A DNA stretch of 64,000 bases, taken from positions 117,483 through 181,482 of the forward strand of contig DF238762.1 of the NCBI GenBank assembly GCA_000708835.1. Direction: 5' to 3'. Position 1 is the first letter of the stretch. Each line of letters starts with the position of its first letter. Made by a program: the position numbers and the translations under genes. Source of the DNA: Klebsormidium nitens. Lineage: Eukaryota > Streptophyta > Klebsormidiophyceae > Klebsormidiales > Klebsormidiaceae. The notes beneath the pieces are model-generated. The model did no database searches and had not been told where the DNA came from. It saw only the letters and a list, made by a program, of their open reading frames with translations. This document shows, piece after piece, positions 58,054 through 64,000 of the stretch.

Positions 58054-58636
58054 AAGCCTCCTCTGCGCAAGCCCACACCAAGGACCAGGCCCTTTCTTTC
58101 TCTAGAAAGAGTATTAGGTTTTGGGTTTACCCCTATCCCTTTTCATCAGGATCTGGCTTCTTTTTTTAGGGGCTTGCAATTGTTCGTATATGTACTTTTT
58201 CTCATCTCTTATCTTACTACCAGAAGCATATCTAAGATGTCTTCAAAACACCATGCCTATTGAAAGGAAAGGCAAGTGGAAGAATTGGAACCAAATAAGA
58301 AAGCTTGGGCTTAGGTCTGCCGCACGACGAAAAAAATGGTTTGAGTATTTGGTGTGCTATCCTTGTTTATTATACCTTTTGCTGGCCATTTTTCTCAAAT
58401 TGTACATACATTAAATCTAGCATACCATAAAAGAGGGTCAGGGGCAACTCTTTCGTTTTACTTATCAAAAAAGATCAACTTTGTTCTGACTTCATTTCAT
58501 ACCTTATTCTATGATTCGGGCCGGGGTGCTTGACCTTTGTGCCCATCGACACTTACACTGCGGGATAGGCTTAGCTCTTGCTCGCCTGCTTATTATGCAT
58601 CCCTCTTGACTAGACACAGTGGATTGCGTGAAGTCT
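58054..58636 (+). other. divergent spacer between ndhF and rpl21
   Basis: Contains the upstream regions of both divergently read genes. An open frame at 58121-58414 has a hydrophobic start and a basic middle (KWKNWNQIRKLGLRSAARRK) but no ribosome-binding site or known relatives. No tRNA is present. Confidence 0.4.
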
Positions 58637-58981
58637 ATGGTATATGCAATTGTCGAGACAGGGGGTCAGCAACTTCGGATGGAGCCTGGTAGGTTCTACG
58701 ACGTACCCTGTATGCCCTCTCTGATGCCAGGCACCAAAGTGGTGTTGTGTCGAGTGCTTATGGTGCGGAACCAATCGGAGATTGGAGTTGGGAGGCCTTG
58801 GGTAGGGGGCGCCCTTGTCAGGGCAAGGGTAATGCATACCCTGAAAGCAGAGAAACAAGTTGTGTTGCGAAGAAGGGCAAAGAAAAAAAGCCGTCGTAAG
58901 CAGGGCCATCGTCGTAGATTCACCCGATTGCTAGTGGATAGCATCGAGGCACATGGGCAACAACTGCAAGTTCCAGCCTAA
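58637..58981 (+). CDS. rpl21: 50S ribosomal protein L21
   Basis: A large-subunit ribosomal protein. The ATG at 58637 gives 114 residues: MVYAIVETGGQQLRMEPGRF, then a basic centre and AKKKSRRKQGHRRRFTRLLV near the C-terminus, matching plastid L21. The first six in-frame residues before it are not part of the family. Plastid rpl21 is known from charophyte algae, bryophytes and ferns but is nuclear in angiosperms. It is followed by trnP. Confidence 0.95.
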   Translation: MVYAIVETGGQQLRMEPGRFYDVPCMPSLMPGTKVVLCRVLMVRNQSEIGVGRPWVGGALVRARVMHTLKAEKQVVLRRRAKKKSRRKQGHRRRFTRLLVDSIEAHGQQLQVPA

Positions 58982-59029
58982 GCTTCCAAGCTCAGCCATC
59001 TGCCAGTGTACAATAGAGCTGTCCAAGCA

Positions 59030-59103
59030 CGGAGCATAGCGCAGCTTGGTAGCGTGCCATCTTGGGGTGATGGAGGCCGTGGGTTCGAATCCCGCTGCTC
59101 CGA
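59030..59103 (+). tRNA. trnP-UGG: tRNA-Pro (UGG)
   Basis: A 74-nt cloverleaf: acceptor CGGAGCA/TGCTCCG, D arm GCGCAGCTTGGTAGCGT, anticodon loop CTTGGGG (TGG) and T arm GTGGGTTCGAATCCCGC. Located between rpl21 and trnL-UAG. Confidence 0.97.
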
Positions 59104-59172
59104 GGGGCACTAGGCGCTCCCTTCCTGGAGCAAGGCCACAAGGAGGGGGGCTAGCAGCCTCCCATTGCCCCC

Positions 59173-59201
59173 TTGTACAGATACGCATAGTATGCTACTA
59201 T
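59173..59201 (+). promoter_or_regulatory. possible trnL/tufA promoter
   Basis: TTGTAC (59173-59178) and TACTAT (59196-59201) are 17 nt apart, 14 nt before the trnL-UAG gene. It could drive trnL and tufA. Confidence 0.45.
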
Positions 59202-59214
59202 ACTGCATAAACAA

Positions 59215-59293
59215 GCCGCTATGGTGAAATGGTAGACACGCTGCCCTTAGGAGGCAGTGCGCGAGCATCTCGGTTCGAGTCCGAGTGGCGGCA
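59215..59293 (+). tRNA. trnL-UAG: tRNA-Leu (UAG)
   Basis: A 79-nt class II tRNA with acceptor GCCGCTA/TGGCGGC, D loop TGGTGAAATGGTAGACA, anticodon loop CCTTAGG (TAG), a variable arm TGCGCGAGCA and T arm CTCGGTTCGAGTCCGAG. It lies 172 nt before tufA on the same strand. Confidence 0.97.
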
Positions 59294-59465
59294 GACCCTA
59301 GGCAGTTCAGCCTGAGTCGATTTGCAATTGCCCTCCCTATCTGGTCCACAAGGAAAGAGGATATGGGATAAAAGCTTGTTGGCATCGTGCTTAGGCAATG
59401 GGCTCCCAGGGACAAGGACTGAGACCTGTACCCAAGATAAGCTACCCAATGATGGGAGAGTTCAC

Positions 59466-60698
59466 ATGGCAAGAGAAAAATTTGAGCGTAAGAAGCCTCA
59501 TGTAAACATTGGCACAATTGGTCATGTAGATCATGGAAAGACCACCCTTACTGCAGCAATTACAATGACGCTTGCTGCCAACAGCGGTCTTACGCCTAAA
59601 AAGTATGATGAAATTGATGCTGCGCCCGAAGAGAGGGCACGGGGCATTACCATTAATACCGCCCACGTAGAATATGAAACAGAGAACAGGCACTATGCCC
59701 ACGTTGACTGTCCTGGACACGCAGACTATGTAAAGAACATGATCACAGGAGCAGCACAGATGGACGGTGCTATTCTCGTCGTCTCGGGGGCTGACGGGCC
59801 TATGCCCCAAACTAAGGAGCACATCTTGCTTGCTAAGCAGGTTGGGGTACCGACTGTGGTCGTATTCTTAAACAAAGAGGACCAAGTAGACGACGAAGAG
59901 CTTCTTCTGCTCGTCGAGATGGAGGTACGCGAGACCCTCAGTTACTACGAGTTCCCCGGGGACGACGTGCCGGTGGTTTCCGGCTCGGCCCTTCTAGCTC
60001 TGGAAGCATTGAGTGCAGAAAATGCTAGTATCTCAAGGGGAACAAACAAATGGGTGGACAAGATCTTTGAACTTATGGACCAAGTGGACGAGCACATCCC
60101 TACACCCACCCGCGACACAGACAAGCCTTTTCTTATGGCCGTTGAAGATGTTTTTTCCATTACAGGACGGGGGACAGTTGCAACAGGTCGTGTTGAGAGA
60201 GGATCTATCCGAGTTGGAGATACCGTAGAGGTGGTGGGCCTGAGAGACACTCGGACAAGTACCGTTACAGGGCTGGAGATGTTTCAAAAGACTCTGGAAC
60301 AGAGCCTCGCTGGGGATAATGTAGGAATGCTCTTAAGGGGTATACAAAAGCAGGATATCGAGAGAGGAATGGTAATCGCCAAACCAGGATCCATCAAGCC
60401 CCACACAAAGTTCGAAGCACAGGTCTACATCCTTAAAAAAGAAGAAGGAGGACGACATTCACCTTTCTTTAAGGGATACCGTCCACAATTCTATGTTCGG
60501 ACTACAGATGTCACTGGAAACATCGAGTCTTGCTGGAATGACTCTGGCGAATCTACGCGCATGGTCATGCCAGGAGACAGGATCAAGATGCATGTCGAGC
60601 TTATCCAACCGATTGCAATCGAAAAGCAGATGAGGTTTGCAATCCGAGAGGGAGGGCGCACCGTCGGTGCAGGCGTGGTCTCCGAACTGCTTGACTAG
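59466..60698 (+). CDS. tufA: elongation factor Tu
   Basis: EF-Tu is the GTPase that delivers aminoacyl-tRNA to the ribosome. The start is the ATG at 59466 ([20 protein letters not shown]); the 48 in-frame codons upstream are spacer. GTPase motifs [21 protein letters not shown] and NKED are intact, and the C-terminal [17 protein letters not shown] is complete; 410 residues. tufA is nuclear in land plants and some charophytes, so a plastid copy supports an algal source. Codon composition is GC-richer than the neighbouring ccsA region. Confidence 0.98.
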   Translation: MAREKFERKKPHVNIGTIGHVDHGKTTLTAAITMTLAANSGLTPKKYDEIDAAPEERARGITINTAHVEYETENRHYAHVDCPGHADYVKNMITGAAQMDGAILVVSGADGPMPQTKEHILLAKQVGVPTVVVFLNKEDQVDDEELLLLVEMEVRETLSYYEFPGDDVPVVSGSALLALEALSAENASISRGTNKWVDKIFELMDQVDEHIPTPTRDTDKPFLMAVEDVFSITGRGTVATGRVERGSIRVGDTVEVVGLRDTRTSTVTGLEMFQKTLEQSLAGDNVGMLLRGIQKQDIERGMVIAKPGSIKPHTKFEAQVYILKKEEGGRHSPFFKGYRPQFYVRTTDVTGNIESCWNDSGESTRMVMPGDRIKMHVELIQPIAIEKQMRFAIREGGRTVGAGVVSELLD

Positions 60699-60713
60699 CA
60701 TAAGAAAAAAACT

Positions 60714-60733
60714 GCCCATCTACTGAGGTGGGC
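60714..60733 (+). terminator. stem-loop after tufA
   Basis: GCCCATC and GGTGGGC (one G-U pair) close a 6-nt loop, 16 nt after the tufA stop. It probably marks the tufA mRNA 3' end. Confidence 0.6.
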
Positions 60734-61028
60734 GTTTGCAACTCTTGCAAAGTAGAAAATCATTCTTTTTATAGCTGATCCTACTATTCGCGACAATTTG
60801 CTCTCATTATTTTATCTTTTATTTTTTCTTTCAAGCTTGACGGTTCTATTCTATATAAACCGATCATCAATGCTTTGCTTTTGAAGCCTTTTTGAAATGA
60901 AACACAAGCGTTCAATTACGCATATTGAATACTAAAAATATTACTCATTCAAATCATTTTTATAATGAAATGCTAAATGAAACAATAAAGTCTTCACTAT
61001 AATAATTTTGTCATTATAAAGTTAAGAT
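60734..61028 (+). other. AT-rich spacer after tufA
   Basis: About 295 nt of AT-rich sequence without an open frame of note. It leads directly into the trnR fragment. Confidence 0.4.
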
Positions 61029-61075
61029 TTTGGGTAAAAACGGATTCGAACCCTTGGCATTATGGTTTGTAGTTA
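61029..61075 (-). pseudogene. degenerate duplicate of the trnR-ACG 3' half
   Basis: GGGTAAAAACGGATTCGAAC, then CC(T)TGGCATTATGGTTTGTAG parallels the neighbouring trnR (GGGCAAGGAGGGATTCGAAC, CCCCGACACTATGGTTCGTAG). It covers acceptor 3' strand, T arm, variable loop and anticodon arm but lacks the D arm and acceptor 5' strand. Substitutions break the stems, so it cannot be a working tRNA. Confidence 0.7.
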
Positions 61076-61086
61076 TTATTGACTTT

Positions 61087-61159
61087 GGGCAAGGAGGGAT
61101 TCGAACCCCCGACACTATGGTTCGTAGCCATATGCTCTAGTCCACTGAGCTACAAGCCC
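61087..61159 (-). tRNA. trnR-ACG: tRNA-Arg (ACG)
   Basis: The complement gives a full cloverleaf: acceptor GGGCTTG with 3' strand, D arm AGCTCAGTGGACTAGAGC, anticodon loop CTACGAA (ACG) and T arm CGGGGGTTCGAATCCCTCC. The anticodon A is expected to be edited to inosine to read CGN codons. A 3'-half duplicate lies just downstream. Confidence 0.96.
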
Positions 61160-61200
61160 GCTCGCTGTGTCTAACGCGTTCAATTGGACAGGGGCCCTCA

Positions 61201-61231
61201 CCGCCTTCTTTTCTTTTTTAAAGGAAGGCGG
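61201..61231 (-). terminator. hairpin downstream of ycf20
   Basis: CCGCCTTC and GAAGGCGG form an 8-bp stem with a 15-nt loop, 9 nt beyond the ycf20 stop on the minus strand. It separates ycf20 from trnR. Confidence 0.6.
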
Positions 61232-61239
61232 GGGCTTTT

Positions 61240-61629
61240 TTAGCTACCCAATTTGAACCCATCTACAAAGAGGCCATACACAAGTCCAATCTTCCACATG
61301 TTCGCTGCCTTCGCAGCCCAACCAGGCGCAGGGCTCTGAATAGAGAGAGGCAACTTGATTCTTCTAACTAAGACGAATACGATTTTTGCCTTTTTAAAGA
61401 AAAGGTGGAAAGACGACTTGTAAAGACAGACCCCCGCAAGTTCCGTAAGTGCTACAAGGCCCGCAGATGCCAAAACGTCCCAGTCCCCTGTTTGACCTAG
61501 CACGGTCGATAGAGTTGTTGCTTGAAAGAAGCCTGCTAGAAGAAAAAGCATAGCTGCAGTCAGGGAAAGCCCCTGTCTACTGCCTGTATGTAGGACGGGG
61601 ATTGAATTGGGCATGAGACACTTGTACAA
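61240..61629 (-). CDS. ycf20: Ycf20 conserved plastid protein
   Basis: Ycf20 is a small membrane protein of cyanobacterial origin; land-plant homologues are nuclear and linked to photoprotection (non-photochemical quenching). The 129-residue product has the family core AGFFQATTLSTVLGQTGDWD and the C-terminal block KIGLVYGLFVDGFKLGS. Two hydrophobic segments flank the GQTGDW motif. The middle (residues about 75-105) is basic and variable, as usual. A plastid copy is found in algae but not in land plants. It lies between trnN and trnR on the same strand. Confidence 0.93.
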   Translation of the reverse strand: MYKCLMPNSIPVLHTGSRQGLSLTAAMLFLLAGFFQATTLSTVLGQTGDWDVLASAGLVALTELAGVCLYKSSFHLFFKKAKIVFVLVRRIKLPLSIQSPAPGWAAKAANMWKIGLVYGLFVDGFKLGS

Positions 61630-61692
61630 TTTAGGTAATACGTTGATTTGTCTCGGGTGGCGACAAATCTCACGACCCTCCTTAAAGAATCC

Positions 61693-61765
61693 CTCCCCAG
61701 GTAGGGATTGAACCTACGACCGTTCGGTTAACAGCCGACTGCTCGTACCACTGAGCTACTAGGGA
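61693..61765 (-). tRNA. trnN-GUU: tRNA-Asn (GUU)
   Basis: The complement folds fully: acceptor TCCCTAG/CTGGGGA, D arm AGCTCAGTGGTACGAGC, anticodon loop CTGTTAA (GTT) and T arm CGTAGGTTCAATCCCTACC, with G as discriminator base. Confidence 0.97.
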
Positions 61766-61898
61766 CTTCTCAATGTCAAAAATAATAGAGTTTTATTCCT
61801 GCTACAAGTATTGTATAATAGTCAGTACTTTCTGGCAAGGCTTGCCTGACTGGATATATATATGAATCAAATTCTCTTCATTTTTTTCTTAATTTTCT

Positions 61899-62174
61899 AT
61901 GGAAAACAGTGACTGGTATGAAAATACTGATTGGTTTGAGGATAATGATTGGCTTTTAGGTGGAACTTTAGTAATGGATCTAACATTTAAATGTGTTTAT
62001 ATTATGGGCTCTCGTGACTCTATGATGATGAAAAACAAGCATGAAGAAATAGAAATCCCATTTTCTCTTTTAAATGTAGAACCTGAAGGGATGCCCAAGG
62101 AAATGCTTGGGCATTTAATTGCAAAAAAAGTTAAGCTGAGATTTTATCTTATGGCTTGCTATATGAAAACGTAA
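61899..62174 (+). CDS. unknown 91-residue protein, homologous to the ORF at 63497-64000
   Basis: A small protein with acidic Trp/Asp/Asn repeats at the N-terminus (MENSDWYENTDWFEDNDW). Residues 19-89 align with residues 43-115 of the ORF beyond ccsA: WLLGGTLVMDL with WLRGGTLVLNL, then CVYIMGSRD with CVIIYGSHG, then a charged run, EIEIPFSLLNVEPEGM with EIILPLDLLGINPTGL, and RFYLMACYMKT with RFYLTSCYEEI. Conservation over this whole length shows both are real or recently real genes. It ends at 62174, right before a perfect hairpin. No function is known to me. Confidence 0.6.
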   Translation: MENSDWYENTDWFEDNDWLLGGTLVMDLTFKCVYIMGSRDSMMMKNKHEEIEIPFSLLNVEPEGMPKEMLGHLIAKKVKLRFYLMACYMKT

Positions 62175-62204
62175 AAAGTCAATAAAGTAATTTATTGACT
62201 TTTT
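62173..62204 (+). terminator. 14-bp hairpin after the 91-codon ORF
   Basis: AAAAAGTCAATAAA and TTTATTGACTTTTT pair perfectly around GTAA and overlap the ORF's stop region. It ends in a T run, so it can act as a terminator. Confidence 0.7.
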
Positions 62205-62303
62205 ATAAATTCAATAAAAAAAGAAAATAAATTATTATTTAATATCAAAATATACTTTTGTATTAAAGTAATTAAACATTTAAAAGTTTTTTATAAAAGT
62301 TTT

Positions 62304-62336
62304 TTACTTCTCTTTTTTTTTTAAGAGAAGTAAAAA
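62304..62336 (-). terminator. hairpin downstream of ccsA
   Basis: TTTTTACTTCTCTT and AAGAGAAGTAAAAA pair around a T-run loop, about 22 nt past the ccsA stop on the minus strand. Confidence 0.6.
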
Positions 62337-62357
62337 TATTACTTTATTTTTATTTTT

Positions 62358-63284
62358 TTAAATTTTATTTGTAAAAAGCCCATACGTATGTAATCCTTGG
62401 CCTAACCAATTTAACCCAAAATAACATATCCATAAAGTAATAAGTCCAAATGAAGCTAAAATAGCTGATCTAAAACCTTCCCATCTTTGAAAAACCCTAA
62501 AGTGTAAATAAGTTGCAAACACAAGCCAAGTAATAAAAGCCCACGTCTCTTTTGGATCCCAACTCCAATAAGAACCCCAAGCTTCATTTGCCCAAACTGC
62601 TCCTGAAAGAATACCAATAGTTAACAAACAAAACCCGGTAGTAATACTTCGAACACTTATTTGATCAAGAGTTTTCAAAAATAAAATATTTTTTTCTTTT
62701 TCTAAAAGCATATGGTTTAGAAATTGTAATGAAAAAGAAATCTCTAGTTTTTTTTTTGAAACAGCTAAAAAAATTAATGAAACTAATGAACCAAAAAAAA
62801 GACAAGAATAACTGAGCATCATTACACTTACATGCATAAGCAACCAATTAGATTGAAGAGCTGGAATCAAATAACTCGGTGTTCGCATACTTAAAGGAAG
62901 AGAAAGATTTGCAAATCCGTTTATTAAAAGTGCAGAGGAACTAATTACTGCAACAACTGATGAATGAGTTATTTCTGATTGATTCCCAAGTAAACCAAAA
63001 GTAAGAATTCCCCAGCAAAGCCAAAGAAGAGATTCATAAAGATTGCTTAAAGGAGCATGTTGAGATATAAACCACCGTGTTATTAAAATAGTTCCCAAAA
63101 ATAAGCTTGAAAACCAAACAAATAGTCTACTTTGAAAAAGAAATTTATTTTTTTGATAATAAAAAATTATTTTCTTATTAAAAACATTTGTAAATGTTGT
63201 TTCCCACCAAGAAAATAATGTTGCACAGAATAAGCTTATAAAACACCCATTTTGAAGTATAGATTCAAACTCAAAATAATTCAT
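62358..63284 (-). CDS. ccsA: cytochrome c biogenesis protein CcsA
   Basis: CcsA (ResC type) carries haem across the thylakoid membrane and, with Ccs1, attaches it to apocytochrome f and c6. The 308-residue product has eight or so helices and the haem-handling WWD motif GSYWSWDPKETWAFITWLVF, with conserved His in the flanking loops (SNWLLMHVSVMMLSYSCL, ATYLHFRVF). Length is typical. The gene and its two neighbouring ORFs use strikingly AT-rich codons compared with tufA or ndhF. Confidence 0.96.
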   Translation of the reverse strand: MNYFEFESILQNGCFISLFCATLFSWWETTFTNVFNKKIIFYYQKNKFLFQSRLFVWFSSLFLGTILITRWFISQHAPLSNLYESLLWLCWGILTFGLLGNQSEITHSSVVAVISSSALLINGFANLSLPLSMRTPSYLIPALQSNWLLMHVSVMMLSYSCLFFGSLVSLIFLAVSKKKLEISFSLQFLNHMLLEKEKNILFLKTLDQISVRSITTGFCLLTIGILSGAVWANEAWGSYWSWDPKETWAFITWLVFATYLHFRVFQRWEGFRSAILASFGLITLWICYFGLNWLGQGLHTYGLFTNKI

Positions 63285-63496
63285 ATTTATATTTAAATAT
63301 TAGTTAAAGATTTAGAATTAAGTATAAGACTTATAATCTTATTTATAAAGATTTTTTAAATAAAAGTTTAAATTTATTTGACTTTTAACTTTTAATAATT
63401 TTATTTATTAACTCTTAAGTTAAAAAATAATTTTTATAAATTAACTTTCAATTCAGTTCAATAAAAATAATTGAATTGAAAGTTAATTTACAAAAA
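63285..63496 (-). other. AT-rich spacer with 17-bp inverted repeat
   Basis: Contains AATTAACTTTCAATTCA (63439-63455) and its exact inverse TGAATTGAAAGTTAATT (63472-63488), forming a 17-bp hairpin with a 16-nt loop, 9 nt beyond the stop of the minus-strand ORF that follows. It probably acts as that ORF's 3' end. Confidence 0.65.
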
Positions 63497-64000
63497 TTAA
63501 AACTCTTCTGATTTTATTATATTTTTAATCTGTTCTAAATGAACAGAAATAGCGGCTGCTTTTTTTTTTAAGCTTTTTACTTTCTTTTTTACCCATTTCT
63601 CAGAAATAAGTAAAAAAGGGACTAAATTGCTTCGATTTTTTTCTTCATTTTCGTAAATACAAATTTCCTCGTAACATGACGTGAGGTAAAAGCGGGATAT
63701 TAATTTGAGCTCTACCGTGTTCCAAAGCTCTTCAGTAGTTAATCCTGTTGGATTTATACCTAATAAATCAAGTGGTAATATAATCTCGGAATTGTTTCTT
63801 CGACGCAAACCGTGTGACCCATAAATTATTACACAATTCTCGTGCAAGTTTAAAACTAATGTTCCACCGCGGAGCCACGTTTTCTCCGTTTTCCACTTGT
63901 GAGTCTTAAGCCAAACGAAGGGAATAAAGGCCTCGCTTGGCCATCGAAGCCCCACCCAAGACATACTTTCGTTATCAATCTTACTATCTTTCGGGTCCAT
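63497..64000 (-). CDS. unknown protein (at least 167 residues), paralogue of the ORF at 61899
   Basis: The frame opens at an ATG exactly at the window edge and could start further upstream. Residues 43-115 match the 91-residue ORF at 61899 (see that entry for aligned blocks). The remaining C-terminus (about 116-167) is basic with KKKVKSLKKKAAA, not present in the shorter paralogue. The GGTLVL...C.I.YGS...EI pattern resembles a small beta-alpha fold, but no catalytic residue set is visible. The pair flanks ccsA in opposite orientation, so the arrangement could have arisen by inverted duplication. Function unknown. Confidence 0.55.
   Translation of the reverse strand: MDPKDSKIDNESMSWVGLRWPSEAFIPFVWLKTHKWKTEKTWLRGGTLVLNLHENCVIIYGSHGLRRRNNSEIILPLDLLGINPTGLTTEELWNTVELKLISRFYLTSCYEEICIYENEEKNRSNLVPFLLISEKWVKKKVKSLKKKAAAISVHLEQIKNIIKSEEF

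Noticed and set aside
58121-58414. 97-codon ORF between ndhF and rpl21
   Set aside because: No ribosome-binding site, no known relatives, and overlapping alternative frames of similar quality.

Overview
This window is a piece of a green-lineage chloroplast genome. It carries photosystem genes (psbD, psbC, psbE-F-L-J, psaA-psaB, psaI, psaC, 5' psbA), cytochrome genes (petA, ccsA), a bacterial-type rRNA operon with intron-bearing trnI-GAU and trnA-UGC, seven ndh genes, and chlL/chlN for dark chlorophyll synthesis. Plastid-encoded ndh genes, a ycf1 (tic214) gene, rpl21, rpl32, tufA, ycf20 and odpB (pyruvate dehydrogenase E1 beta) together point to an early-diverging streptophyte green alga (a Klebsormidium- or Chlorokybus-grade lineage) rather than a land plant or core chlorophyte. 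The genus cannot be named from sequence alone.

Layout. 1-5.6 kb: psbD (5' truncated by the window), psbC, cemA interrupted by two group II introns, petA. 6.3-7.2 kb: psbE-psbF-psbL-psbJ behind a clear sigma70-type promoter. 7.3-11.2 kb: an accessory block of five unrecognised ORFs, several of them paralogues. 11.4-16.4 kb: psaA, psaB, rps14. 17.2-19.9 kb: psbA promoter, psbA exon 1 and the 5' part of a group II intron with a maturase ORF, but no second exon. 19.9-22.5 kb: odpB, psaI, ycf4, trnF-GAA (minus). 23.3-31.1 kb: rrn16, trnI, trnA, a 1.5-kb spacer holding a decayed copy of the accessory ORFs, rrn23, rrn5. 31.7-42.4 kb: ndhH-A-I-G-E-psaC-ndhD, a 1.6-kb gene-free gap, chlL-chlN. 43-58 kb (minus): a 4164-codon ycf1, rpl32, ndhF. 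58.6-60.7 kb: rpl21, trnP-UGG, trnL-UAG, tufA. 61-64 kb: trnR-ACG, ycf20 and trnN-GUU (all minus), then an AT-rich block in which ccsA lies between two homologous unknown ORFs. Only one rRNA operon is present, so an inverted repeat cannot be judged here.

How the genes work together: psb, psa, pet and cemA/ycf4/ccsA products build and assemble the thylakoid electron-transport chain. The ndh subunits form the plastid NDH complex, ChlL/ChlN belong to light-independent protochlorophyllide reductase, Ycf1/Tic214 is the protein-import component, OdpB belongs to plastid pyruvate dehydrogenase, and rRNA/tRNA/rps14/rpl21/rpl32/tufA serve translation.

The most unusual features are: psbA split after codon 113 with only the 5' part of its intron present (trans-splicing candidate); cemA with two tandem group II introns around a micro-exon of about 24-27 nt; a small paralogous family of unknown proteins at several sites, including inside the rRNA operon; a duplicated psaA leader sequence; a very large ycf1; and an ORF pair flanking ccsA.
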